Assembly (NCBI RefSeq): GCF_047276495.1
Contig: NZ_CP178543.1
Span: 7,626,001 to 7,690,000, forward strand
Length of the DNA stretch: 64,000 nucleotides
From: Capilliphycus salinus
Lineage (GTDB): Bacteria > Cyanobacteriota > Cyanobacteriia > Cyanobacteriales > Microcoleaceae
Reading direction: 5' to 3'
Shown here in pieces: positions 9,292 to 18,148 of this stretch. Both the position numbers and the translations under genes were made by a program. A model generated the notes under the pieces. The model saw only the letters and a list, made by a program, of their open reading frames with translations, searched no databases and was not told the origin of the DNA. Numbering within the stretch: position 1 is the first letter of the stretch; each line of letters starts with the position of its first letter.

Positions 9292-9308
9292 GTAGATACA
9301 CCGTTGGA
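9292..9308 (-). promoter_or_regulatory. Shared upstream motif of the twin RTX genes (copy 1)
   Basis: Plus-strand sequence GTAGATACACCGTTGGA lies about 120 bases upstream of the 5110-9171 gene start. A 16-of-17 match occurs upstream of the other twin at 15381-15397. It could be a common operator or simply duplicated DNA. Confidence 0.3.
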
Positions 9309-9344
9309 TGAAATATTTTGATGAATTCTAGAAGACTTTCAGAA

Positions 9345-12300
9345 TTATAAGCCAAATTGAACAAAATCACTGGAACTGATTTGAGTGGGTAAAATTCCGG
9401 TTAATGTTGCTAACTCCTCTCCGGTACTTTCAAGAGTAATAACAGTGGAGTTTTCTATGAAATTTAGACTCAGTTGGTCGAAGGTTAAATCACCTGCGAG
9501 TGCAATTTTATCTTGACCGACAACAAAATCAGCAATGGTATCCTTTCCGGTAGTTGAACTTATTAAAAATGTATCTTCTCCTTCACCCCCAATTAACAAA
9601 TCGTTCCCCAAATCACCACTAATTAAATCTCGACCATTTCCCCCAATTAACGTATCATTTTCTTGACCTCCATATAAACTATCATTTCCATCAGAACCCC
9701 GAATTAAATCCGCACCCAAATTTCCAAAAATTAAATCTTGATCGTTGCCTCCACAGATGCTATCATTATCTTTACCAGCAAAAATGGTATCATTTCCCGA
9801 GTTTCCAAATAATTCATCATTTCCTTGATTTCCAAACAAATTATCATTTCCATCACCCCCGCTAACGACATCATTTCCGATATCACCAAACAGCCAATCT
9901 TCTCCTTTTCCTCCCCAAAGATAATCGTTTTCTTGACCGCCATAAATACTATCATTTCCCGAACTTCCGATGAGAGAATCTGAATCTAAATTCCCCCAAA
10001 TCATATCATTTCCTTCTTGACCCCAAACCGCATCGTTATTTTTCCCGCCATAAATACTATCATTTCCCAAACCTGTATCGATGTGGTCGTTTCCTTCATT
10101 TCCAAAAGTTAAATCATCGCTATCTTGACCATAAATATTGTCATCTCCCCCCAGTCCAAACAGGGTGTTATTGTTGGAATTTCCAAGAATTTCGTCATTT
10201 TCAACTGTTCCTAAAGTTGGTTCAGTCTCAGAAGTATTGATAGTTTGAATAACGGAGTTTGGGTTAGGTGTAATTTCTGGAATGGTTCGACATTCCCAGT
10301 CAATAAAAATGTCGTCAGGTGTTGGTTGAGGTTCGGGTGTCGGTTGAGGTTCGGGTGTGGGTGTGGGTGTGGGAGTCGGTTGAGGTTCGGGTGTGGGTGT
10401 GGGAGTCGGTTGAGGTTCGGGTGTGGGTGTGGGTGTGGGAGTCGGTTGAGGTGTTGGTTGAGGTTCGGGTGTTGGTTGAGGTTCGGGTGTTGGTTGAGGT
10501 TCGGGTGTTGGTTCGGGTGTTGGTTCGGGTGTCGGTTCAGGTGTGGGTTCGGGTGTTGGTTGAGGTTCGGGTGTTGGTTGAGGTTCGGGTGTTGGTTGAG
10601 GTTCGGGTGTTGGTTGAGGTGTGGGAGTCGGTTCGGGTTCTGAGTTAACTACACCAGAAATTGAGAAATTAAACGGGTTTTCATCGCTATCGTTAGTTAT
10701 AAAAGAAAGTTCTCCGTTGAAAGTATTCGCGACAGTTGTATCGAGTTGAACTTCAAAAGTTCCTTGAGAACCCGCAGTGATAACGGTTGGGAAAGTTCCC
10801 ACTAAAGTTAACCCCGTCGGAAGTGTTAAGTCGGAAACGGTTAAGTCAGCAGTTCCGCTATTTTCAATAGTAAATATTTTGCTAACAGAAGTTCCAACGG
10901 TAGAAGTTCCGAAGTCAAAAGAACTGTTGTCTATTATATTAGTCGTGTTATCGAAAACACTAATTTCGGGAACCGGGACGGGAGAAACTACCGCAGAAAT
11001 TGAGAAGTTAAACGGGTTTTCATCCGTGTCGTTGGTTACAAAAGAAAGTTCTCCGTTGAAACTATTTGCGATAGTTGTATTGAGTTGAACTTCAAAGGTT
11101 CCTTGAGAACCCGCAGCGATAACGGTTGGGAAAGTTCCCGCTAAAGTTAACCCCGTTGGAAGTTGTAAGTTAGAAAGCGTTAAGTCAGCAGTTCCGGTAT
11201 TTTCGATAGTGAAACTTTCGATAACTTCGGTTCCAACGGTAGAAGTTCCGAAGTCAAAAGTTCCGGTATTGTCAGCAATATTAGTCGTATTTTGAATAAC
11301 TTCTATTTCGGGAACCGGGTTGGTTGTCACTTCACCCGAAACCGCAAAGTTAAACGGGTTTTCATCCGTGTCGTTCGTTATAAAAGAAAGTTCTCCGGTT
11401 AAAGTATTCGCGACAGTTGTATCGAGTTTAACTTCAAAGGTTCCTTGAGAACCCGCAGTGATAACGGTTGGGAAAGTTCCCACTAAAGTTAACCCCGTTG
11501 GAAGTGTTAAGTCGGAAACGGTTAAGTCAGCAGTTCCGCTATTTTCAATAGTAAATATTTTGCTAACATCGGTTCCAACCGTAGAAGTTCCGAAGTCAAA
11601 CGAGGTGTTATCTATTATATTAGTCGCATTTTGAACAACGGATATTTCGGGAACCGGTTCGGTTGTCACTTCACCCGAAACCGCAAAGTTAAACGGGTTT
11701 TCATCGCTATCGTTACTTACAAAATAAAGTTCTCCCGTTAAAGTCTTCGCAGCAGTTGTATCGAGTTGAACTTCAAAAGTTCCTTGAGAACCCGCAGCGA
11801 TAACGGTTGGGAAAGTTCCCCCTAAAGTTAACCCCGTTGGAAGTTGTAAGTTAGAAAGAGTTAAGTCAGCAGTTCCGGTATTTTCGATAGTGAAACTTTC
11901 GATAACTTCGGTTCCAACCGTAGAAGTTCCGAAGTCAAAAGTTCCGGTATTGTCAGCAATATTAGTCGCATTTTGAATAACTTCTATTTCGGGAACCGGG
12001 ACGGGAGAAACTACCGCATAAATTGAGAAGTTAAACGGGTTTTCATCCGTGTCGTTCGTTACAAAAGAAAGTTCTCCTGTGAAATTATTAGCAGTAGTTG
12101 TATTGAGTTGAACTTCAAAGGTTCCTTGAGAACCCGCAGTGATAACGGTTGGGAAAGTTCCCACTAAAGTTAACCCCGTTGGAAGTGTTAAGTCGGAAAC
12201 GGTTAAGTCAGCAGTTCCGCTATTTTCAATAGTAAATATTTTGCTAACATCGGTTCCAACCGTTGTAGTTCCGAAGTCAAAAGTTCCGGTATTGTCAGCA

Positions 12301-15128
12301 ATATTAGTCGTATTTTGAATAACACTAATTTCGGGAACCGGGACGGGAGAAACTACCGCAGAAATTGAGAAGTTAAACGGGTTTTCATCGGTGTCGTTGG
12401 TTACAAAAGAAAGTTCTCCGTTAAAAGTATTCGCGACAGTTGTATTGAGTTGAACTTCAAAGGTTCCTTGAGAACCCGCAGCGATAACGGTTGGGAAAGT
12501 TCCCCCTAAAGTTAACCCGGTTGTAAGTGTTAAGTCGGAAACGGTTAAGTCAGCAGTTCCGGTATTTTCGATAGTAAATATTTTGCTAACATCGGTTCCA
12601 ACCGTTGTAGTTCCGAAGTCAAAAGTTCCGGTATTGTCAGCAATATTAGTCGTATTTTGAATAACACTAATTTCGGGAACCGGGACGGGAGAAACTACCG
12701 CAGAAATTGAGAAGTTAAACGGGTTTTCATCGGTGTCGTTGGTTACAAAAGAAAGTTCTCCGTTAAAAGTATTCGCGACAGTTGTATTGAGTTGAACTTC
12801 AAAGGTTCCTTGAGAACCCGCAGCGATAACGGTTGGGAAAGTTCCCCCTAAAGTTAACCCCGTTGGAAGTTGTAAGTCGGAAACGTTTAAGTCAGCAGTT
12901 CCGTTATTTTCGATAGTAAATATTTTGCTAACAGAAGTTCCAACCGTTGTAGTTCCGAAGTCAAAAGAACTGTTGTCTATTATATTAGTCGTATTTTGAA
13001 TAACGGATATTTCGGGAGTGGGAAATAGATATTCATAAGACCCAATATCAACAGTTGCTATACCGTTATTATCCCCATCTAACGGACGAGTTTGTCCGAG
13101 TTGGTCTGTTGTCGATGCAGTTGTATTTGTTCCTGCATCTATCGCCGGACTTCCTGTTAACAAAGGATGAACCCACATTCCATTAATTTCTTGCAATGCA
13201 CCTAATTTTGGGTCGGCAACTAGAATGTTTGGTGTAACAAATTCCGATTTTGGATGGGTCGTTAAACCCGGAAATTGTAAGTTATTTCCCCCGTCAATTA
13301 ATTGACGGTTGCTATGATGAGTAAAATCATTTCCGTTAGCAAAATTATCGACAAAAATAGTATTACTAACGGTGATTGGAATCAAATTATCCGGGTCCCA
13401 ACTAAAAATTCCCCCGCCTATTGTTTGAGAGGTATTGTTCGCAATGGTCGTATTGGTAATATTAGTAGGCGACTGAATAGTTATTGCACCCCCATAAGCG
13501 TCTCCCGCGAGATTTTCCGCTTTGTTTCCAGAAAACGTGCTATTAATAATGTTAGATTGAGTTGATTTAGCATCTACCCAAACACCACCTCCGCTAAAAC
13601 CTAAGTTATTATCAAATGTGGTATTTTTAATCGTAGCTAAAGCAACATTACCCGTTCTCAGTCCACCCCCATTAGCGACTCCTTGACTATCTGCGATAAC
13701 TGTATTTTGAGAAAAACGGCTATTTTCAATCAAAATTTCGTCATTATCATAACCAAATAAAAATGCACCGCCACCGTTACCCGCCGCAATATTTCCCCGA
13801 AAATAACTATTTTGAATTAAAGCCGTACCACCTGTTTGAGTTCCGTCGGGATAGGTGACTTTTAAACCATCAGTATAGATACCCCCGCCATAACCCATTG
13901 TGTGAGGACCAATAGGGCCTCCCGCTGTAGTATCATTATTAATAAATTGAGAATTTTTGACGGTTAACCAACTGGCTAAACTGTTAATTCCAGCACCATT
14001 TATTCCTTTATTGTTCTCAAAAATACTGTCTTCTACGGTAAATTCTACATCTCGAACATGAATACCTCCCCCTCCCTGTTCACTCTTAGTTAGAGTTCCA
14101 TCGTTATTGGTAAAACGACTATTTATAACAACGGCTTTGCTAAAGTGATAAACGGTTAACGCGCCCCCTTCTCCGGCTTTATTATTGTCAAAATCAACGT
14201 TTTCAATGATAAGATTGGTGCGGATATCCGCAAAAACTCCGCCGCCTTTATCGCCAAAGGTTTCATTGGAATTATTTGCATAACCGTCAACAATTGTTAG
14301 GTTTTTTAGGGTAAATGTGGTATCTCGAAGCTGATAAAAAACCCGAGAGGTATTGTTTCCACTTACCGTTAAACCGGGAGCGTTCCCCCCATCGATGATT
14401 AGGTTTTTATTGATGACCAATTCACCGCCAGTTAACGTAATTTTTTGATTGGCTAAACTCGGGTCAAATTGAATAATATCTCCGGGTTGAGCGAGAGAAA
14501 TTGCTTCCCTTAATGAACCCGTTCCGCTATCATTAATATTGCTAACGGTGAGAACTGTTGCTAAAATTCCCTGATAAGCGGTTAGAATATCAGAGTTAAT
14601 CGGTAAAAGTGCATGAATTTCTCCGGTTTGATAGTTTAAATTCCAGTTTCCGCCTTGCTTGGAATTTCCAACAATATCTGTTGAAGCCGCAATATTAACC
14701 CCAATAATTTGACTGAGGTGTTGTACAAAAACTGAACCAATACCCGCCGCAACTTGACAGCCGTAGAGTAAAATATTGGCATCTTTAGACAGATAAACTT
14801 TCCAATCTTTTAACTGATTTTGATAGAGAGTTACGGTTTCGAGTTTCAGTTCGATATTACCGAGTAACAAACAACCGGGATGACCGTGAGATAAAATATG
14901 TACGGCATCAATTTCGGTTTTATACTGGCGTTTATAGGTTTTTAAGGCTTCTGTAATTTGTTCAATACCATCTTTTTCAGAGTCAATAACAATAACAGTT
15001 GTATTGGGATTGACTCCGTTAACTAAATCGTGATAAGATTCTAAAGTTGCATCGATAAAAACCAGCGTTCCCGGGTGAAAATTGTCGCTAAAATCGGCAA
15101 CTTTATCAACACAAAATGTAGAGAACAT
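9345..15128 (-). CDS. Giant DUF4347/beta-helix/choice-of-anchor-D/RTX protein (long twin)
   Basis: 1927 aa. Residues 15-185 are a DUF4347 domain (VHILSHGHPGCLLLG ... ANILLYGCQVAAG) with His81 and Cys124 placed like a clan-CD cysteine protease dyad. Residues 190-700 start GTGSLREAISLAQPGDIIQF and form a beta-helix. Residues 705-1493 contain seven choice-of-anchor-D modules. Residues 1494-1603 are a PTPEPQ linker, and 1630-1856 are RTX Ca-binding repeats. DUF4347-RTX giants are common in cyanobacteria and are taken as surface adhesins or S-layer-like proteins. It lies 173 bases upstream of the shorter twin, same strand. Repeat count could be misassembled; the frame is intact throughout. Confidence 0.87.
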   Translation of the reverse strand: MFSTFCVDKVADFSDNFHPGTLVFIDATLESYHDLVNGVNPNTTVIVIDSEKDGIEQITEALKTYKRQYKTEIDAVHILSHGHPGCLLLGNIELKLETVTLYQNQLKDWKVYLSKDANILLYGCQVAAGIGSVFVQHLSQIIGVNIAASTDIVGNSKQGGNWNLNYQTGEIHALLPINSDILTAYQGILATVLTVSNINDSGTGSLREAISLAQPGDIIQFDPSLANQKITLTGGELVINKNLIIDGGNAPGLTVSGNNTSRVFYQLRDTTFTLKNLTIVDGYANNSNETFGDKGGGVFADIRTNLIIENVDFDNNKAGEGGALTVYHFSKAVVINSRFTNNDGTLTKSEQGGGGIHVRDVEFTVEDSIFENNKGINGAGINSLASWLTVKNSQFINNDTTAGGPIGPHTMGYGGGIYTDGLKVTYPDGTQTGGTALIQNSYFRGNIAAGNGGGAFLFGYDNDEILIENSRFSQNTVIADSQGVANGGGLRTGNVALATIKNTTFDNNLGFSGGGVWVDAKSTQSNIINSTFSGNKAENLAGDAYGGAITIQSPTNITNTTIANNTSQTIGGGIFSWDPDNLIPITVSNTIFVDNFANGNDFTHHSNRQLIDGGNNLQFPGLTTHPKSEFVTPNILVADPKLGALQEINGMWVHPLLTGSPAIDAGTNTTASTTDQLGQTRPLDGDNNGIATVDIGSYEYLFPTPEISVIQNTTNIIDNSSFDFGTTTVGTSVSKIFTIENNGTADLNVSDLQLPTGLTLGGTFPTVIAAGSQGTFEVQLNTTVANTFNGELSFVTNDTDENPFNFSISAVVSPVPVPEISVIQNTTNIADNTGTFDFGTTTVGTDVSKIFTIENTGTADLTVSDLTLTTGLTLGGTFPTVIAAGSQGTFEVQLNTTVANTFNGELSFVTNDTDENPFNFSISAVVSPVPVPEISVIQNTTNIADNTGTFDFGTTTVGTDVSKIFTIENSGTADLTVSDLTLPTGLTLVGTFPTVITAGSQGTFEVQLNTTTANNFTGELSFVTNDTDENPFNFSIYAVVSPVPVPEIEVIQNATNIADNTGTFDFGTSTVGTEVIESFTIENTGTADLTLSNLQLPTGLTLGGTFPTVIAAGSQGTFEVQLDTTAAKTLTGELYFVSNDSDENPFNFAVSGEVTTEPVPEISVVQNATNIIDNTSFDFGTSTVGTDVSKIFTIENSGTADLTVSDLTLPTGLTLVGTFPTVITAGSQGTFEVKLDTTVANTLTGELSFITNDTDENPFNFAVSGEVTTNPVPEIEVIQNTTNIADNTGTFDFGTSTVGTEVIESFTIENTGTADLTLSNLQLPTGLTLAGTFPTVIAAGSQGTFEVQLNTTIANSFNGELSFVTNDTDENPFNFSISAVVSPVPVPEISVFDNTTNIIDNSSFDFGTSTVGTSVSKIFTIENSGTADLTVSDLTLPTGLTLVGTFPTVITAGSQGTFEVQLDTTVANTFNGELSFITNDSDENPFNFSISGVVNSEPEPTPTPQPTPEPQPTPEPQPTPEPQPTPEPTPEPTPEPTPEPTPEPQPTPEPQPTPEPQPTPQPTPTPTPTPEPQPTPTPTPEPQPTPTPTPTPEPQPTPEPQPTPDDIFIDWECRTIPEITPNPNSVIQTINTSETEPTLGTVENDEILGNSNNNTLFGLGGDDNIYGQDSDDLTFGNEGNDHIDTGLGNDSIYGGKNNDAVWGQEGNDMIWGNLDSDSLIGSSGNDSIYGGQENDYLWGGKGEDWLFGDIGNDVVSGGDGNDNLFGNQGNDELFGNSGNDTIFAGKDNDSICGGNDQDLIFGNLGADLIRGSDGNDSLYGGQENDTLIGGNGRDLISGDLGNDLLIGGEGEDTFLISSTTGKDTIADFVVGQDKIALAGDLTFDQLSLNFIENSTVITLESTGEELATLTGILPTQISSSDFVQFGL
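10318..10645 (-). repeat. Minisatellite encoding the long PTPEPQ/PTPTPT linker
   Basis: About 330 bases of 18-, 12- and 6-base in-frame units encode roughly 109 residues of PTPEPQ, PTPEPT and PTPTPT. It is the expanded counterpart of 6068-6236. The flanking DNA on the RTX side (down to about 9860) is nearly identical to the other twin. Confidence 0.85.
10650..13020 (-). repeat. Seven ~330-bp in-frame direct repeats (choice-of-anchor-D modules)
   Basis: Seven modules of the same kind as at 6240-7595. Variants alternate: three have the shorter NIIDN(S/T)SFDFG start and four the NIADNTGTFDFG start. Blocks of polymorphism are shuffled between modules and between the twin genes, the mark of gene conversion. 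Confidence 0.85.
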
Positions 15129-15703
15129 TGTTGATACTCCAAGAGGGTTTGTATTGGTAGATACGTCCCCGGAGTTATCAGTTCAGGCTAATTTTTTAGC
15201 CAATTTTTATAGTAATCTTATTCGAGAAAAAACCGTATAAACACGGCAAACTATAAGGCGATCAAAATCTTTTTGATACCTGCGAGTTTGTAGCCAAACG
15301 CGAATATTTATTGGGATTTGAAATCAACAAATCTAGAAAAAATTGCCATCATTGAAAAGTCTCCAAGAGTCAAATTGAAGGTAGATACACCCTTGGAAAC
15401 TACTCATTTTAAGATTTCACCCTTAATCACTCTCGGCAGTCATCAATAAATAAATAGGTTGACACTTTCACCCAGCCACCATCGGAAAGTGCCAATCCTA
15501 TACGACTCAATGATCTACCACAGGAGTGCTTCATAAACACCTAAAAAGGGTTTAGGTTGCCTTTTTGAGTCCTAATCTATTAATAACCTAGCTCCCGGTG
15601 AAATGCCCTCGGGAGATTTACGGATTTCCTCTGTTTATTTGACACCTCAACTTCTGTAAAAATCCGCATACTATACCAAAATTCATCCTTAAACCCACAA
15701 AAC
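15129..15703. other. Intergenic stretch between long RTX gene and ankyrin gene
   Basis: About 575 bases with no ORF seen. It holds GTAGATACACCCTTGGA (15381-15397, shared with 9292-9308), an inverted repeat CACTTTC/GAAAGTG around 15465-15495, a hairpin ACCTAAA/TTTAGGT (15539-15557) and a hairpin CTCCCG/CGGGAG (15592-15615). The last two lie downstream of the ankyrin stop codon on the minus strand and may help end its transcript. Confidence 0.45.
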
Positions 15704-17098
15704 TTAGTCTTTAGCCAAGGCATTTCTAAGCTGTTTGGCGATTGCTTTATACCCCTGAAATTCTGCTAACATCAAAGCCGTACATCCGCCTTGATTTTTC
15801 AAATTCACCTCGGCGCCCGCCTCAATTAAAGCCCCTACCGCCTTCAAATGCCCCCGGTGAGCCGCCCACATCAACGCCGTCGCCCCCACCTCATCAAGCT
15901 GATTAACCAGCGCTCCCGAGGCGACTAACTCCCGCAAAACCTCAGTATATCCCCGTTCTGCGGCTTTCATCAGCGCCGTTTTTCCCCCATCAACCGCAAC
16001 ATTAACATCCGCTCCCCCCTTTAATAACATCTTCACCGTATCAAGATCGTTGTGCAGCGTCGCCAGGGTTAAAGCCGTTTCCCCGAAAATTTCAGCCGTC
16101 AGCAGAGAGGAGAGGTTTTCGGGGGAAAGCCGTTGTAAAAGAGAAGCACAAATAGAGCGATAACCCTGCAATAAAGCCACCATCACCGGCGTATCCCCCA
16201 AGTTGTTGGCAACATTAACATCGGCCCCCCGACTGAGGAGAAGTTCAACCATCGCCTGATGTCCTTCCACAACCGCCAGGTGTAAAGCGGTTTCGCCATC
16301 GTTATCGGTAGCCGCGATGTCGGCCCCCCCATCAAGAAGACCGGAGGCGATCGCCAAATTTCCACAAGCCGCAGCCGCCATCAAAGCGGTGAAACCCTCA
16401 TCTGTGGTGGCGTTGACATCGGCGCCGAGTTGAATTAAAGTATTGATAATCTCGGGATAATTTAAGTCTACCGCTTGCATTAAAGGCGTTTCACCTTCAG
16501 CATTCGGAAAGTTGAGATCCATCCTCGCTTCGGCGATCGCTTGAATCAGTTTAAGATTGCGCTGTTGGATGGCTTCGGTTAACAAACCCGAAACAAATTC
16601 TTGAGTCCCGACTCCGTTTTCGAGGAGAATTTTAATACTCTCCCAATGGCTACCCGACAACGCCAGAGAAAAAGCGGTTTGTTGTTCGTGGTCCGGCTGA
16701 TGAACATCAGCCCCCGCACCTAACAGCAACCGGATGACGTCCGCATTTCCCTTTAAACAAGCCACCATCAGCGCTGTAGTCCCGTTGGGGTTGGTCGCAT
16801 TGACATTCGCCCCATGTGCTAACAATAACTCGATTGTCTCCAGTTGACCGTGAGCAACCGCCAACATTAACGCCGTTAAACCGTAGCGTTTGCTGGTGTA
16901 ATTAACAGATGCTCCTTTTTCTAATAAAATTTGTACGATGTCGGTGTAACCCTGACGAGCCGCCAGCATCAGAACCGTAACCCCATCTTGATCTTTAACA
17001 TTGGCGTTAACCCCTTTGGCGAGTAGGGCGCGAGTATGAATCAGGTTTCCCGTCTTAACGGCTCGAATTAATGTACTGTCTTGTGTTGTAGAACCCAT
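15704..17098 (-). CDS. Ankyrin-repeat protein, about 13 repeats
   Basis: 464 aa of nearly continuous 33-residue ankyrin repeats (for example GxTALMxAAxxGxxxIVxxLLxxGADVN), which form a protein-binding solenoid; cytoplasmic, no signal or membrane segment. The start is set at the ATG MGSTTQDSTL because GGAGG lies 7 bases before it; the frame is open further upstream but those codons overlap the preceding gene. One base separates this ATG from the stop of the IscB-derived gene, and its ribosome site lies inside that gene's last codons, so the two are translationally coupled. Binding partner unknown; ankyrin proteins of this type are common alone in cyanobacteria. Confidence 0.9.
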   Translation of the reverse strand: MGSTTQDSTLIRAVKTGNLIHTRALLAKGVNANVKDQDGVTVLMLAARQGYTDIVQILLEKGASVNYTSKRYGLTALMLAVAHGQLETIELLLAHGANVNATNPNGTTALMVACLKGNADVIRLLLGAGADVHQPDHEQQTAFSLALSGSHWESIKILLENGVGTQEFVSGLLTEAIQQRNLKLIQAIAEARMDLNFPNAEGETPLMQAVDLNYPEIINTLIQLGADVNATTDEGFTALMAAAACGNLAIASGLLDGGADIAATDNDGETALHLAVVEGHQAMVELLLSRGADVNVANNLGDTPVMVALLQGYRSICASLLQRLSPENLSSLLTAEIFGETALTLATLHNDLDTVKMLLKGGADVNVAVDGGKTALMKAAERGYTEVLRELVASGALVNQLDEVGATALMWAAHRGHLKAVGALIEAGAEVNLKNQGGCTALMLAEFQGYKAIAKQLRNALAKD

Positions 17099-17099
17099 C

Positions 17100-17753
17100 T
17101 TAAACCTCCGAGGTACTGCGACCATAGCCTATGGCTTGGTCGTATGGGGGATAGGAGGGTAGTTGAGCGGGGGTCAATCCCCCCGAAACGACCAAGCCCG
17201 TGTTGCGTTTGATGATTCGGCATTTAGAATTAGCAAATCGACCCAATCTAGACCAATTAGCATCACTTAAAGACAGTTTTTTACCTGTATAACCTGAACA
17301 GTAACCTGTCACTTTTTTTTCCTTCCCGTTCGATTTTGTTGTGTACTCAATCAAATCTCCTTTTCGGGCTTTAAATGGTGTAGTCGAACCCCCGTAACGC
17401 TCCCGAACTCCCCCCTTTGCTGGTATGGCATCATGCAATCGGCGGCGGGTAATCCTCGGTTTAGAAATCACCTTGAAAATTGCCGGGGTTATTTGAACAC
17501 TTCCCTTCCAGATGTATCCTCGGGTTTTAGCCGTACCCGAATATCGTTTACCCAAATCGCAACCAACCACTACATCTTGAGTTTGAAAATCTGAAGGTTC
17601 AATCAATAATTGAACGCCCCAAATTCCCAAATCATTCCAGAAGGGCTTGGCTTTTCCGTCTCTCACCCACCGTCTGGCCCGCGATGGAATTGTTGGCATC
17701 AACGGTATGCCTGACGGTGAAATTACTGGGACTCTTTGATTTTCTTTTTGCAT
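17100..17753 (-). CDS. IscB-derived RRXRR/PLMP protein lacking the nuclease core
   Basis: 217 aa. Residues 8-50 are an IscB-type PLMP domain (VPVISPSGIPLMPTIPSRAR...). Residues 61-74 match RuvC-I (VVVGCDLGKRYSG, Asp66). Full-length IscB (about 400-500 aa) continues with an Arg-rich bridge helix, RuvC-II, HNH and RuvC-III, all absent here. After about 25 residues the protein resumes at the usual C-terminal region (ITRRRLHDAIPAKGGVRERYGG, then KGDLIEYTTK and LSDANWSRLGRF) and ends normally. So it is an in-frame core deletion, not a C-terminal truncation. With two of three RuvC motifs and HNH gone, DNA cleavage is unlikely. The structured RNA at 17790-18040 is directly upstream, where IscB omega RNA is encoded. 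Nucleic-acid binding is inferred. Confidence 0.75.
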   Translation of the reverse strand: MQKENQRVPVISPSGIPLMPTIPSRARRWVRDGKAKPFWNDLGIWGVQLLIEPSDFQTQDVVVGCDLGKRYSGTAKTRGYIWKGSVQITPAIFKVISKPRITRRRLHDAIPAKGGVRERYGGSTTPFKARKGDLIEYTTKSNGKEKKVTGYCSGYTGKKLSLSDANWSRLGRFANSKCRIIKRNTGLVVSGGLTPAQLPSYPPYDQAIGYGRSTSEV

Positions 17754-17789
17754 TGGTATAACCCTTGAAAATCCAAGTAATGGTCACTT

Positions 17790-18040
17790 CCCTGATTCGG
17801 TATCGCGTGTCTTTGCTTTAACCAACCCTCTGAGATTCCAGAGGCTACAGATAATCCGAGCTTGTGAAGCACTCGGAAGTGTTAAACGCTACCGAACTCG
17901 TGAGGTATTGAAGCGTTACCTTCTCGGGCTATCTCCCAGAATCTAAGACCTTAGCTTGCGCTTGTCTTAGAGCTTCAAGAATGTCTCTCATCCTACTCGG
18001 TAAAGACCGACTGCACAAATACCCTCCCCAAAAGGAGGGT
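17790..18040 (-). ncRNA. Candidate IscB omega RNA scaffold
   Basis: Read on the minus strand, about 250 nt with consecutive stems, given in plus coordinates: 18021-18027/18034-18040 (ACCCTCC/GGAGGGT), 17997-18010 (TCGGT/ACCGA), 17942-17949/17964-17971 (8 bp), 17885-17890/17912-17917 (AACGCT/AGCGTT with an inner TACC/GGTA), 17855-17877 (9 bp with a 2-nt bulge) and 17827-17832/17839-17844 (CCTCTG/CAGAGG). Between the second and third stems is GAGACATTC, a segment I recall from published IscB guide scaffolds. It ends about 35 bases before the IscB-derived start. The guide would be at the 5' side, near 18041-18057. Placement and structure support the call; no expression evidence. Confidence 0.6.
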
Positions 18041-18148
18041 GACGCAATTTAATATACAGTTATCAGTCAACAGTGACCAGTTATCAGTAAACTGTAAAAG
18101 CTGTTATGCTAAGTTTTATGAAGTTTCTGAACCGAACCGGAGAACACT

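Noticed and set aside
10245..10648. Two plus-strand frames of Cys/Trp/Leu/Gly- or Val-rich repeats
   Set aside because: They are the complement of the PTPEPQ minisatellite; repeats in one frame produce open frames in others.
6240..13020. Regularly spaced near-identical repeats as a CRISPR array
   Set aside because: Units are about 330 bases, contiguous and coding in frame; no short unique spacers.
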